Part shown: in pieces, positions 28,417-37,418 of the stretch
Layout: every line of letters begins with the position of its first letter
Numbering within the stretch: position 1 is the stretch's first letter
Assembly: GCA_014801815.1 (NCBI GenBank)
Contig: JAAVDM010000051.1
Coordinates: forward strand, 1-64,000
From: Bacteroides sp.
GTDB lineage: Bacteria > Bacteroidota > Bacteroidia > Bacteroidales > Muribaculaceae
Direction: 5' to 3'
Length of the DNA stretch: 64,000 nt
The notes under the pieces: generated by a model
What the model was told of the DNA's origin: nothing
Databases searched by the model: none
The model's input: the letters and a program-made list of their open reading frames with translations, nothing else
Program-made: the position numbers and the translations under genes

Positions 28417-28865
28417 ACCTGTGTTTTATTGGGAGCACTCAGATCCAACGGATACACGTCCATCAGAGGTGTCTCGGTGATAGATGCTATTTCATAATCA
28501 CCCAGAGTGCCGGCCATGCCCTGCTCGAAACGGTCAAGAGCACCCTTGAAGTCGGAAGCCGCCACCAGCATGAAATTGGCTGTCTTCTTCTCGACACCTG
28601 TTTTTTCGTCAGGAGTTATGAAATTTACCTTTACCATATAATACTTATCGGCTGTCTCGTTAAAGAAAATCTCCGATATTTTGGTCTTTTTGACCGCAGA
28701 TATCGAGAAGTCACCGGAAATAAACGGCTTCACCTCTTCGATAATGCGGGACTCAGCCTCTGTAAAGGAGAGAGCATCTACCAGATAGGGTTCATTGACT
28801 TTCTTGACCATGCCGTTTTCCTGCATACGGTCATACTTCACTTTACATTCAAACCAAAGGGCCAT
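28413..28865 (-). CDS. DUF4494 protein
   Basis: 150 residues, soluble, no signal peptide. The opening MALWFECKVKYDRMQENGMV and EPYLVDALSFTEAESRIIEE match DUF4494, a Bacteroidota-only family of unknown function, here full length. It forms a two-gene unit with the PLP protein. A -7 box lies about 110 bases upstream, next to an 18-bp palindrome shared with the divergent cyd operon. Confidence 0.85.
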   Translation of the reverse strand: MALWFECKVKYDRMQENGMVKKVNEPYLVDALSFTEAESRIIEEVKPFISGDFSISAVKKTKISEIFFNETADKYYMVKVNFITPDEKTGVEKKTANFMLVAASDFKGALDRFEQGMAGTLGDYEIASITETPLMDVYPLDLSAPNKTQV

Positions 28866-28973
28866 TTTGAGTGTGGGGTATTATTGGGTTTAATGTCATT
28901 TTTTCGGGTTACTGTCCCCCTCGGAGAGCTGTATGGTAAGGCTTCCGGGGGTACGGAAACCATAATTTTTGTA

Positions 28974-28981
28974 CAAAGGTA
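28974..28981 (-). promoter_or_regulatory. -7 box of the DUF4494 unit
   Basis: TACCTTTG on the minus strand matches TAnnTTTG. The region 19-21 bases upstream falls in the palindrome at 28998-29015 and has no clear TTG. Confidence 0.5.
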
Positions 28982-28997
28982 CAAAATTTTTCGCCCC

Positions 28998-29015
28998 ATG
29001 TTATGTACATAACAT
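28998..29015. promoter_or_regulatory. 18-bp perfect palindrome between cyd and DUF4494, probable operator
   Basis: ATGTTATGTACATAACAT is its own reverse complement. It covers the -33 zone of the minus-strand promoter and lies just ahead of a near -7 box for cyd (TAACTTG at 29025-29031). A dimeric regulator is expected. Because cydAB handles oxygen, a redox regulator is a reasonable candidate, but none is encoded nearby. Confidence 0.55.
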
Positions 29016-29048
29016 TTTTTTAACTAACTTGCACACCAATTTTCCAAC

Positions 29049-29381
29049 ATGCTTTCTCTCCTGCCTGATTTCAACACTATGTCTGAACTCTTCAATACAC
29101 TAATGCAACGCGGGTATCATCTGTGTGCCCGTATCGCCGACCTCTATATCGACGGTTTCCGCAATATGACCGTAGGACGTACACTTTGGGCCATAATAGG
29201 CTTGAAGTTAGTAGTGTTTTTCCTCATAATGCGTCTGTGTTTCTTCCCCAACCTGCTGAAGCGCGATTTTGATACAGATGACCAGCGTGCCGACCATGTA
29301 CGCCATGAACTCACCTCACGTTCCACTCCGCTCTCCACAGATTCAGCAACATATCTAAAATCAAACTATACTAACCCCTAA
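29049..29381 (+). CDS. DUF4492 small membrane protein, first gene of the cyd operon
   Basis: 110 residues if started at 29049; the ATG at 29079 (MSELFNTLMQRGY) is an equal choice and gives 100. One strong helix (WAIIGLKLVVFFLIMRLCFF) follows the conserved YIDGFRNMTVGRTLW stretch. DUF4492 genes commonly precede cydA in Bacteroidales, and here it lies 12 bases before cydA. It may be a small accessory subunit of the bd oxidase, like CydX in proteobacteria, but this is inference. Confidence 0.78.
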   Translation: MLSLLPDFNTMSELFNTLMQRGYHLCARIADLYIDGFRNMTVGRTLWAIIGLKLVVFFLIMRLCFFPNLLKRDFDTDDQRADHVRHELTSRSTPLSTDSATYLKSNYTNP

Positions 29382-29393
29382 CACTACAAGACA

Positions 29394-30962
29394 ATGGAAG
29401 ATTTAATGACAGTTGTCGATTGGTCGCGATGGCAATTTGCTCTGACCGCCATCTACCACTGGCTCTTCGTCCCGTTGACGCTGGGTCTGTCGGTGATGGT
29501 GGCAATTATGGAGACTATCTACGTCCGCACCAATTCCCCGAAGTGGCTTGCAGCCACTAAATTCTGGATGACACTTTTCGGCATCAACTTCGCCATAGGT
29601 GTCGCCACCGGTCTGGTTCTCGAATTTGAGTTCGGTACCAACTGGAGCAATTATTCATGGTTTGTCGGTGATATCTTCGGCGCTCCGCTTGCAATCGAGG
29701 GTATCGTGGCTTTTTTCATGGAGTCAACCTTCGTAGCCGTCATGTTCTTCGGCTGGGATAAGGTGGGACGCGGTTTCCATCTCACGGCCACATGGCTCAC
29801 CGCCATAGGTGCTTCGATTTCGGCTCTGTGGATTCTTGTCGCCAACGCTTGGATGCAGTATCCTGCCGGCACAGAATTTGACCCCGCGCAGATGCGTAAC
29901 ATCATGACTGACTTCTGGGCTCTTTTCTCGGGTGTGGCAGTCAATAAGTTCTTCCATGCCGTATTCAGCGGTTGGGCTCTTGCCGGTGTCTTTGTCATCG
30001 GTGTAAGCTGCTGGATGCTCTTCATCAACCGTAACACAGCTTTTGCTCTGCGTTCTATCAAGGTCGGTGCATGGACAGGTCTGGCAGGTCTGCTGCTGAC
30101 TATGTACACAGGCGACGGTTCAGCTGTTGAAGTGACACGTTGCCAACCTATGAAACTCGCAGCTATGGAAGGTCTTTATCACGGTTCGTCCGAACAGAGC
30201 CTCGTAGCCTTCGGCCTTGTAAATCCCGACAAGTCTTGGAATAACACCGAAGACGAATATCTCTTCTCGCTTGAGATACCTTACGGACTCTCGATTCTGG
30301 CCAATCACGATATGCACTCATTTGTGCCCGGTATCTCCGACATCATCAAGGGTGTCAGTGTCAACGCTCAGGGTGACACAATAAATACCGTCTCATACGC
30401 CGAGCGTATAGCACGAGGCAAACAGGCTCACGAGGCTCTGCGCCGTTATGATATAGCGCGTGCCAACGGTGACAAGGCGGCTATGGCAACCGCACAGAAG
30501 GCCCTTCAAGCTGACTATAAATACTTCGGTTACGGTTATTTCGACTCTGTAGACGAAGCTATCCCGCCGGTAGGTATGACATTTTATTCATTCCGCATTA
30601 TGGTGATGCTGGGTTCATACTTCCTGCTGTTCTACATAGTGGTGCTCTTCGGTGTCTATTACCGCGACTGGCTGTTGCACTCACGCTGGATGCAGGTTGT
30701 GGCTATGCTGTCAGTGCCTCTGATGTGGGTATGCTCTGAGGCCGGCTGGATTGTAGCCGAGGTTGGCCGTCAACCCTGGACCGTACAGGACTTGCTGCCC
30801 ACACGCGCCGCCATCTCATCACTTCCCGCTTCGTCGGTCATCACTACCTTCTGGCTCTTCGCCGGCATCTTTACCATTCTGCTTATTGCTGAGGTCAGCA
30901 TCATGATGCACCAGATCAGCATCCGCTCCACTCAGGATTTAGAAACCGCTACTACACACTGA
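29394..30962 (+). CDS. cydA: cytochrome bd ubiquinol oxidase subunit I
   Basis: 522 residues, about nine helices. CydA carries hemes b558, b595 and d, and oxidises quinol while reducing oxygen. The heme ligand His is in FALTAIYHWLFVPLTLG (H22). Other marks are GVATGLVLEFEFGTNWSNY, FFMESTFVAVMFFGWDKVG and FHAVFSGWALAGVFV. The quinol-side C-terminus has EAGWIVAEVGRQPWTVQDLL. The Q-loop is of the short type. cydB starts 5 bases later. The enzyme lets an anaerobe remove traces of oxygen. Confidence 0.96.
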   Translation: MEDLMTVVDWSRWQFALTAIYHWLFVPLTLGLSVMVAIMETIYVRTNSPKWLAATKFWMTLFGINFAIGVATGLVLEFEFGTNWSNYSWFVGDIFGAPLAIEGIVAFFMESTFVAVMFFGWDKVGRGFHLTATWLTAIGASISALWILVANAWMQYPAGTEFDPAQMRNIMTDFWALFSGVAVNKFFHAVFSGWALAGVFVIGVSCWMLFINRNTAFALRSIKVGAWTGLAGLLLTMYTGDGSAVEVTRCQPMKLAAMEGLYHGSSEQSLVAFGLVNPDKSWNNTEDEYLFSLEIPYGLSILANHDMHSFVPGISDIIKGVSVNAQGDTINTVSYAERIARGKQAHEALRRYDIARANGDKAAMATAQKALQADYKYFGYGYFDSVDEAIPPVGMTFYSFRIMVMLGSYFLLFYIVVLFGVYYRDWLLHSRWMQVVAMLSVPLMWVCSEAGWIVAEVGRQPWTVQDLLPTRAAISSLPASSVITTFWLFAGIFTILLIAEVSIMMHQISIRSTQDLETATTH

Positions 30963-30967
30963 AAGTC

Positions 30968-32116
30968 ATGACACTCGAATTTCTTCAGAATTATTGGTGG
31001 CTGCTCGTCTCCATATTGGGCGGCATCCTTGTGTTTCTGCTCTTCGTACAGGGCGGACAGTCAATGTTGCTCTCCACACGCTCGGCCGAACGCCGCGAAC
31101 TCATAGTCAACTCACTCGGACGTAAATGGGAACTCACCTTCACTACCCTTGTGGTATTCGGCGGTGCCGCTTTCGCCTCATTCCCTCTCTTTTATTCTAC
31201 CAGTTTCGGTGGTGCCTACTGGCTGTGGCTCATCATTCTGTTCTCGTTCGTACTGCAGGCAGTGAGTTATGAATACCGCAACAAGCGCGGTAATGTCTAC
31301 GGCACAGCCACCTACGATCTGTTCCTTTTTCTCAACGGTCTGGTAGGCTGTGTACTTCTCGGCGTGGCTGTGGGCATGTTCTTCTTCGGCGGGGAATTCA
31401 CCGTTTCACGCGGCAACCTGCTTGACAACACCGCACCCGTTATTTCAAACTGGGCTCCCACACACGGATTCGAGGCTATGGCCGACTGGCGCAACCTCGT
31501 ACTTGGCATAGCCGTGTTCTTCCTTGCACGCACACTGGCCTGTCTCTACATGATAAACAACATCGACAATTATCCTTACCGCGATTCACTGCGCCAGCGC
31601 TGTCTTATCTACGGAGGTTGTTTCCTGATTTTCTTCCTGTGGTTCCTCGGTGTGCTATTCACCACTACCGGTTACGCTTATACCACTGATGAACTCGGCA
31701 ACACAACCGTTACGCCAATAAGCTGTAAGTATTTCTATAATTACATAGATCTGTGGTGGGCGGGCCTCACACTGCTTATCGGTGTTGCTCTGACTCTGCT
31801 CGGCTGGATATGTACTGTAATGCGCCGTCACTACACATACGGTATCTGGCCTACAGGTTTCGGTGTGTTCCTCGTAGTAATGAGTCTGTTCTGGGTGGCC
31901 GGCTACAACGATACAGCATTCTACCCCTCGACTATTGACCCCGATTCGTCACTCACACTGCGCAACGCCTCTTCGTCATACTTCACTCTCACAGTTATGA
32001 GCTACGTATCGTTGCTCATTCCGATCGTGCTGCTCTACATAGCCTACGTATGGCATTGTATGGACCGCCGCAAACTCAGCATAGACGAACTGCGCACTGC
32101 CGAACATAAGTATTGA
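30968..32116 (+). CDS. cydB: cytochrome bd ubiquinol oxidase subunit II
   Basis: 382 residues, about nine helices. It opens MTLEFLQNYWWLLVSILGGI and has the CydB stretch FLLFVQGGQSMLL, where CydB normally shows a G-x-D/Q-G sequence, then GRKWELTFTTLVVFGGAAFA and FPLFYSTSFGG. CydB packs against CydA and stabilises the heme site. A hairpin follows 29 bases after the stop. Confidence 0.94.
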   Translation: MTLEFLQNYWWLLVSILGGILVFLLFVQGGQSMLLSTRSAERRELIVNSLGRKWELTFTTLVVFGGAAFASFPLFYSTSFGGAYWLWLIILFSFVLQAVSYEYRNKRGNVYGTATYDLFLFLNGLVGCVLLGVAVGMFFFGGEFTVSRGNLLDNTAPVISNWAPTHGFEAMADWRNLVLGIAVFFLARTLACLYMINNIDNYPYRDSLRQRCLIYGGCFLIFFLWFLGVLFTTTGYAYTTDELGNTTVTPISCKYFYNYIDLWWAGLTLLIGVALTLLGWICTVMRRHYTYGIWPTGFGVFLVVMSLFWVAGYNDTAFYPSTIDPDSSLTLRNASSSYFTLTVMSYVSLLIPIVLLYIAYVWHCMDRRKLSIDELRTAEHKY

Positions 32117-32145
32117 TTCCTTTATCAGTAATCTATGACTGACAG

Positions 32146-32182
32146 ACGGCCTCCGCTGACATTGTGTGTCGGCGGAGGCCGT
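32146..32182. terminator. 11-bp hairpin after cydB
   Basis: ACGGCCTCCGC (32146-32156) pairs with GCGGAGGCCGT (32172-32182). It overlaps the upstream ATG at 32135, which supports the start at 32210 for the next gene. Confidence 0.65.
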
Positions 32183-32209
32183 TACAAACCTCTATACAAC
32201 TCCTGTCAC

Positions 32210-32779
32210 ATGAACATTTACTGGCAATTATTCTCCTCTTTCTTCAAAATAGGTGCGTTCACCTTCGGAGGCGGGTGGGCCATGATTTCCATTATTGAAC
32301 GTGAGATAGTCGACAAACGTCACTGGATAGAACGTGATGACTTTCTCGACCTGTTGGCTATAGCCCAGTCACTGCCCGGTATTCTGGCGGTAAACATCGC
32401 TACTGCCGTAGGCGACAAAATAAAGGGCACACGAGGCAGTATACTCGCCTCGCTCGGCACGATACTACCTTCATTCCTTATCATTCTGGCCATAGCTATC
32501 TTCCTTACCCCCGAGACTATCAAAGGCAACCGTGCTCTCTCGGCCATCTTCATGGGTATACGCCCGGCTGTCGTAGCCCTTATCATCGCTCCTGTCATAA
32601 CCTCGGCCAAAGCCGCCAAACTGACATGGCGCACTGTATGGATTCCCTTAGTGGTAGCCCTGCTGATATCGCTCAATCTCGGCACAGTGTCAAGCCCCAT
32701 ACTCTACATTATACTCGGAGCCCTCGGCGGTTGGGCAGTATGGTATATCGGGCAACGTGGTACCCGAAAAAAAGTATAA
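32210..32779 (+). CDS. chromate transporter family protein, first half-size unit
   Basis: 189 residues from the ATG at 32210 (MNIYWQLFSSFFKIGAFTFG); the frame opens at 32135 but runs through the cyd hairpin. This is a single CHR domain, half of the full ChrA. Marks are FGGGWAMISIIEREIVD, LLAIAQSLPGILAVNIAT and GIRPAVVALIIAPV. About six helices. Short CHR proteins act as pairs, and the partner is the next gene, 18 bases on. Real substrates in gut bacteria are unknown; sulfate or chromate export is inherited from the family name. Confidence 0.85.
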   Translation: MNIYWQLFSSFFKIGAFTFGGGWAMISIIEREIVDKRHWIERDDFLDLLAIAQSLPGILAVNIATAVGDKIKGTRGSILASLGTILPSFLIILAIAIFLTPETIKGNRALSAIFMGIRPAVVALIIAPVITSAKAAKLTWRTVWIPLVVALLISLNLGTVSSPILYIILGALGGWAVWYIGQRGTRKKV

Positions 32780-32797
32780 CCTATTTCAGCAACTGAC

Positions 32798-33406
32798 ATG
32801 CAGATATACTGGCAACTTATATGGGCCTATCTGAAAATAGGCATATTCGGTTTCGGCGGCGGTTATGCCATGCTGTCGCTTGTAGAACATTCAGTAGTTG
32901 ACCCCGGCTGGATAAGCGAACAGACATTCACCGACATTGTGGCCATATCACAGATGACTCCAGGCCCTATCGGTATCAATTCGGCTACCTATATCGGGTT
33001 CGTGGCTCCGGGTCAGGTCAATCCCGAACTTTCAGGCATCGGCTGGGGTCTGCTCGGCTCTCTGGTATGTACATTAGCTGTAGTACTCCCCTCTTTCTTT
33101 CTGGTACTCTACAGTTCACACTTCATACGGCGCCACAACGAAAGCGGTGTCATCAAGGCCATATTCGCAGGTCTGCGACCGGTAGTAGTCGGCCTGATAG
33201 CATCGGCCGCCATACTGCTGATGAACGCCTCAAACTTCTGTCCCGACGGTGAGAGAACTCAGCTCATCACCAGTATCATAATATGTGCGGCAGCATTCTG
33301 TCTGGTATTCTTCTCCATACCCTTCAGAGGGAAAAAAGTCAAACTGCACCCTATTCTGGTAATAATCCTTGCCGGTCTGGCCGGCTATCTCATATATGCC
33401 TTCTGA
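32798..33406 (+). CDS. chromate transporter family protein, second half-size unit
   Basis: 202 residues. The partner CHR half: FGFGGGYAMLSLVEHSVVD, IVAISQMTPGPIGINSATYI and GLRPVVVGLIASAAILL. The PGP motif is present here, while the first half has LPGILAVN in its place, as usual for the two paralogous halves. Together they should build one transporter in the inner membrane. Confidence 0.87.
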   Translation: MQIYWQLIWAYLKIGIFGFGGGYAMLSLVEHSVVDPGWISEQTFTDIVAISQMTPGPIGINSATYIGFVAPGQVNPELSGIGWGLLGSLVCTLAVVLPSFFLVLYSSHFIRRHNESGVIKAIFAGLRPVVVGLIASAAILLMNASNFCPDGERTQLITSIIICAAAFCLVFFSIPFRGKKVKLHPILVIILAGLAGYLIYAF

Positions 33407-33413
33407 TACAATA

Positions 33414-34781
33414 ATGCAGTCACAACAGAAAGAACTCGGTTCATTTTCACGTCCCGGCGCTGACACCGTCTACGATGAGGCAATACAGTTTCTCTATTCA
33501 CAGCTCCCCATGTTCTCACGTGTGGGCGCGGCAGCTTATAAACCCGGTCTTGACACTACCATCGAACTTGACCGTATATTCGGTCACCCACACAGACATT
33601 TCAAGTCCATACACATAGGCGGCACCAACGGCAAAGGCAGTACATCACACACACTCGCCGCTATGCTTCAGGCGCAGGGCTATAAAGTAGGTCTGTACAC
33701 ATCACCTCATCTTGTCGACTTCCGCGAGCGCATACGTGTTAACGGTGAGATGATTCCCCGCAGTGCAGTCACCGATTTTGTAGAGCGCTGGCGGCTGTCG
33801 TCAAGTGAGCTGCACCCCTCCTTTTTCGAACTAACCATGATGATGGCTTTCGATTGGTTTGCCCGTCAGGAAGTAGATTATGCTGTCATCGAAGTAGGTA
33901 TGGGCGGACGTCTTGACTCGACCAATATCATAACTCCCGTAGCCACAGTAATAACCAACATCTCACCCGACCACATGCAGTTTCTCGGCAATACTCTGCC
34001 TGCCATAGCAAAGGAGAAAGCCGGTATTATCAAAAGCGGTATCCCTGTGGTGATAGGTGAGGCTGAAGGTGATGTGCGGCAGGTGTTTGAACAGCGTGCA
34101 GCCGAGGTGGGTACTGACATTGTATTTGCCGATGACGAAGCTCTGCTGCTATCGGCTGACGAAGCCGAACTTTCGGGCTTCGACTGTGAGAGCGATTCTC
34201 CCGGACATTTTCACTTTGCCTTATCCGGCGACTATCAGAAAGCAAACGCCAACACACTGCTGTCGGCTGTTGCAATGCTGCGCCGCTACGGTGTCCGTCT
34301 TGATGATGAAGCGGTATGCCGGGGTTTTGCCAAGGTGGAGCAACTCACCGGATTGCGCGGCCGCTGGACCATACTCAGTCAGCGACCTCTGGCTATATGC
34401 GACACAGGCCATAACGAGGCCGGGCTGCGTTACAACATGACTCAGCTTGAACGCCTGATGTCACGGCGTCCCGGAGCAAGTCTGCGTATGATAATGGGCT
34501 TCGTGGCCGATAAGGCAATTGACCATATTTTAGGCTTACTGCCACGCGCAGCAATCTATTATATAACTCAGGCTGCCATACCGCGTGCCCTTCCTGCTGC
34601 CGAACTCCTTAAACTTGCCACAGCCGCCGGTCTTGACTGTCGGCTATGCCCCACTCCGGTCGAGGCATGGCGAATGGCAGTGTCGGAAGCCAATGCCGAC
34701 GACATCATCTATATCGGCGGTTCGACATTCGTGGTGGCCGATTTGCTGGCATGGCTTGACACTGAAGCCACGCAGTCCTAA
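33414..34781 (+). CDS. folC: bifunctional folylpolyglutamate synthase / dihydrofolate synthase
   Basis: 455 residues from the ATG at 33414 (MQSQQKELGSFSRPG), 7 bases after the chromate-transporter stop; an ATG at 33369 lies inside that gene. FolC adds glutamate to dihydropteroate and folates. The mononucleotide-binding start is IHIGGTNGKGSTSHTLAAML, followed by GLYTSPHLVDFRERI, VIEVGMGGRLDSTNII, ISPDHMQFLGNTLPAIAKEK and AICDTGHNEAG. It is the last gene before a long convergent hairpin. Confidence 0.95.
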   Translation: MQSQQKELGSFSRPGADTVYDEAIQFLYSQLPMFSRVGAAAYKPGLDTTIELDRIFGHPHRHFKSIHIGGTNGKGSTSHTLAAMLQAQGYKVGLYTSPHLVDFRERIRVNGEMIPRSAVTDFVERWRLSSSELHPSFFELTMMMAFDWFARQEVDYAVIEVGMGGRLDSTNIITPVATVITNISPDHMQFLGNTLPAIAKEKAGIIKSGIPVVIGEAEGDVRQVFEQRAAEVGTDIVFADDEALLLSADEAELSGFDCESDSPGHFHFALSGDYQKANANTLLSAVAMLRRYGVRLDDEAVCRGFAKVEQLTGLRGRWTILSQRPLAICDTGHNEAGLRYNMTQLERLMSRRPGASLRMIMGFVADKAIDHILGLLPRAAIYYITQAAIPRALPAAELLKLATAAGLDCRLCPTPVEAWRMAVSEANADDIIYIGGSTFVVADLLAWLDTEATQS

Positions 34782-34806
34782 CTGCGTGCATCTCGGACAA
34801 ATATCG

Positions 34807-34867
34807 TAAAAACAGACTACGCGGCTAAGGAGGACATTATGTTCCTTAGCCGCGTAGTCTGTTTTTA
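34807..34867. terminator. 25-bp perfect hairpin between convergent folC and rng
   Basis: Arms 34807-34831 and 34843-34867 are exact reverse complements with an 11-base loop, starting with an A-run and ending with a T-run, so it can act in both directions. Confidence 0.88.
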
Positions 34868-34916
34868 ATGTAATATGGTCAGCAGGATTCCTCCCTCACG
34901 GGGATTCGTGCCAACG

Positions 34917-36545
34917 CTAATCGTCATTATCTTTATCGTGGTTCTTCATACGCGAATGCGTCTTGGTCTGGTTGCTGTTCAGGTCGCGTTCTTCCTTCAG
35001 GTCAACTTCCTTCTGTTCGGAGTCAATGACACGATACTGCAGATAGGCCAGAGATTCATCGGCTATAATCTTGAAATTGCGGCCGTATCGGCGGCGCCAT
35101 GTGCCGTAGAGTGAGAAGAGGCCCTTCTTGATATAAGCCTCGACGTATGGGTGTACATACATCACGAACTTCTTGATCTGAAGATGATTCACCAGATAAT
35201 CGAGTTTCTCATCGAGTTTGTCGGTGAAAAGCAGCGAAGGCTGTACCTCACCACGGCCGTAACACGACGGACACGTCTCGGCGGTGGTTATGTCGAGAGC
35301 CGGACGCACGCGCTGGCGTGTTATCTGCATCAGACCGAATTTGCTGAGGGGCAGAATGTTATGTCTGGCTCGATCGTTGGCCATGACTTCGCGCATGTGA
35401 TCGAAGAGGGTCTGGCGGTGTTCGGCTTTGGCCATGTCAATAAAGTCGATGACAATAATACCGCCCATGTCGCGCAGGCGAAGCTGACGTGCTATTTCGT
35501 CAGCAGCCTTCAGATTGACATCAAGAGCGTTCGACTCCTGATCGGGACTTGCCTTCGAGCGGTTGCCTGAGTTGACGTCTATGACATGCAGTGCTTCAGT
35601 ATGCTCTATTATGATGTATGCACCGCTCTTAAACGAGACTGTCTTGCCGAAACTACTCTTTATCTGACGTGTGACATTGAAATGGTCAAATATAGGAATC
35701 TCCTTGTTATAGAGCTTCACTATGTCCTTCGTTTCAGGTGCTATCAGTGTCACATAGTTCTGTATCTGGGTGAAGGTTTCGGCTTCATTGACCCATATAC
35801 TCTCGAAGGTAGGGCTGAAAATGTCGCGTATCACGCTCACTGCTCTTGAGTCTTCCTCATAGATAAGGGCCGGCGGCTGGCTGCGCTGCATTTTACCTAT
35901 CGCCTCCTCCCAGTTTTTTACGAGAGTACGCATCTCATGATTGAGCTCAGCCACACGCTTGTTCTCGGCCGATGTTCTCACTATGACTCCGAAGCCTTTG
36001 GGTTTGATGCTGCTGATAAGCTGACGAAGGCGGATTTTCTCTTCGGTCGACTTTATCTTCTGCGAAATCGAGATTTTGTCGCCAAACGGTATCAGCACCA
36101 TGAACCGTCCGGTGAATGACAGTTCGGTGGTGAGTCTCGGCCCTTTAGACGATATCGGTTCCTTGGCTATCTGCACCATGAGTTCCTGACCCGGCTGCAG
36201 AAGGTCCTGAATGGTTCCCGTCTTGGGTATATCGGGCAGAGATTTGAACTTCGATATATTGGGCAGGCGCTTTTTGTCGGCCAGTGCCTCCTTGACAAAA
36301 GCCTGATAGGTCGAGAATTGGGCACCTAGATCGAGATAATGAAGAAAAGCGTCTTTCTCATAGCCGACATCTACAAAAGCTGCATTCAGACCCGGCATTA
36401 TCTTCTTGACTTTGGCCAGATAGAGGTCACCTACGGCGTAGGCAATGTTACGGCTCTCTTTCTGCAAAGATACAAGACGCGAGTCCTCAAGCAGGGCTAT
36501 CGAGATGTCTTTCTGCTGTACATCGACTATCAGTTCGCTTTTCAT
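34917..36545 (-). CDS. rng: ribonuclease G (Rne/Rng family)
   Basis: 542 residues. An endoribonuclease for rRNA maturation and mRNA decay. The N-terminal S1 domain is at about 37-125 (DLYLAKVKKIMPGLNAAFVD). The catalytic region has HVIDVNSGNRS and MGGIIVIDFIDM, whose aspartates bind the metal. The zinc-link region is TTAETCPSCYGRGEV. The C-terminus is short with a charged tail (RDLNSNQTKTHSRMKNHDKD), so there is no large degradosome scaffold. It lies downstream of the HU and COX24-like genes on the same strand. Confidence 0.95.
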   Translation of the reverse strand: MKSELIVDVQQKDISIALLEDSRLVSLQKESRNIAYAVGDLYLAKVKKIMPGLNAAFVDVGYEKDAFLHYLDLGAQFSTYQAFVKEALADKKRLPNISKFKSLPDIPKTGTIQDLLQPGQELMVQIAKEPISSKGPRLTTELSFTGRFMVLIPFGDKISISQKIKSTEEKIRLRQLISSIKPKGFGVIVRTSAENKRVAELNHEMRTLVKNWEEAIGKMQRSQPPALIYEEDSRAVSVIRDIFSPTFESIWVNEAETFTQIQNYVTLIAPETKDIVKLYNKEIPIFDHFNVTRQIKSSFGKTVSFKSGAYIIIEHTEALHVIDVNSGNRSKASPDQESNALDVNLKAADEIARQLRLRDMGGIIVIDFIDMAKAEHRQTLFDHMREVMANDRARHNILPLSKFGLMQITRQRVRPALDITTAETCPSCYGRGEVQPSLLFTDKLDEKLDYLVNHLQIKKFVMYVHPYVEAYIKKGLFSLYGTWRRRYGRNFKIIADESLAYLQYRVIDSEQKEVDLKEERDLNSNQTKTHSRMKNHDKDNDD

Positions 36546-36676
36546 TACGGTGTATTATGAAAAAAGAACAAACTGTGGCATGTCGCGTTCAGATGCGTCA
36601 ATCGCCTGTTTGTTCTTTGAGACTGTAGCTGCCGGCCTCAGTCCGGGGCCGGCGGCCCTATGCGTGTCCGTCGTTA

Positions 36677-36766
36677 TTATTTCTTCTTATGACGGTTCTT
36701 TCTCAGTCTTTTCTTACGCTTGTGGGTAGCCATCTTGTGGCCTTTTCTCTTTTTTCCGCTTGGCAT
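36677..36766 (-). CDS. 29-residue COX24/AURKAIP1-type basic protein
   Basis: Read on the minus strand from the ATG at 36766: MPSGKKRKGHKMATHKRKKR followed by LRKNRHKKK and TAA at 36679-36677. More than half of the residues are Lys, Arg or His. The KMATHKRKKRLRKNRHK core matches the AURKAIP1/COX24 domain, found in mitochondrial mS38 and in short Bacteroidota proteins. A ribosome-bound role is the best guess. It lies between HU and rng on the same strand. Confidence 0.85.
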   Translation of the reverse strand: MPSGKKRKGHKMATHKRKKRLRKNRHKKK

Positions 36767-36860
36767 GGTTGTTGTTGTTTTATGTGTTGTTATCTTGATG
36801 CTTGTCGGACATAGGTGCTTTCAGTGCCTCCGATGATACAGAAGAACCGTAAAGCGACAC

Positions 36861-37133
36861 TTATTTCACCTGGTCCAGAAATACCTTCGAAGGTTTGAAT
36901 GCCGGTATTTTGTGCTCCGGAATCCTGATAGTTGTGTTTTTGGAGATGTTGCGAGCAGTTTTCTCTCTGCGTGTCTTCACGATAAAGCTACCGAAGCCAC
37001 GAAGGTACACATTATGGCCGTTACCCATAGAGTCTTTGACTACCTCCATAAACTTCTCTATCGTGGACAGCACGGCGGCTTTCTCAAGACCTGTGCTGCG
37101 TGAGATTTCGTTTACAATATCAGCCTTTGTCAT
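36861..37133 (-). CDS. HU/IHF-family DNA-binding protein
   Basis: 90 residues, the full length of an HU subunit. MTKADIVNEISRSTGLEKAA is the helical start. The beta-arm region carries VYLRGFGSFIVKTRREKTAR and the DNA-minor-groove arm ISKNTTIRIPEHKIPAFKPS, with RIPEH where E. coli HU has RNPQT. It bends and compacts DNA as a dimer. Bacteroidales have several HU paralogues, so which one this is cannot be said. Confidence 0.94.
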   Translation of the reverse strand: MTKADIVNEISRSTGLEKAAVLSTIEKFMEVVKDSMGNGHNVYLRGFGSFIVKTRREKTARNISKNTTIRIPEHKIPAFKPSKVFLDQVK

Positions 37134-37418
37134 TTCCGTTGTTAATTTTTTCTACCTTTTTTACACATTCTGTGAGGTATCTGAGGCCAATCATTTCATA
37201 TTGGGCTCTTCACCCCCTTACTCTGTGCCGGAGCCAGCTGACGGCCTCGGCTTTTTTGGCGGTGCAAATATCGTAATTTTTTTTATTCTTGACAATATGT
37301 TTAAGCTTTTTCGGCTCTTTTTGGCCATTTTTGTGGGATTTTACACCCTGTTTCTGCCGCTTTTCATCATTTCACAAGCCTTCGGAGGTGTCCGGCAGAC
37401 GCATGGTGACACTGCCGC
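37134..37418. other. intergenic DNA between HU and the YigZ gene
   Basis: 285 bases, T-rich on the plus strand. It must hold the HU promoter, but no good TAnnTTTG with a matching -33 box was found. No coding or RNA gene was recognised. Confidence 0.5.

Noticed and set aside
29049-29079. First ATG of the DUF4492 gene as the certain start
   Set aside because: Both ATGs fit and there is no ribosome site to decide; reported as uncertain rather than fixed.
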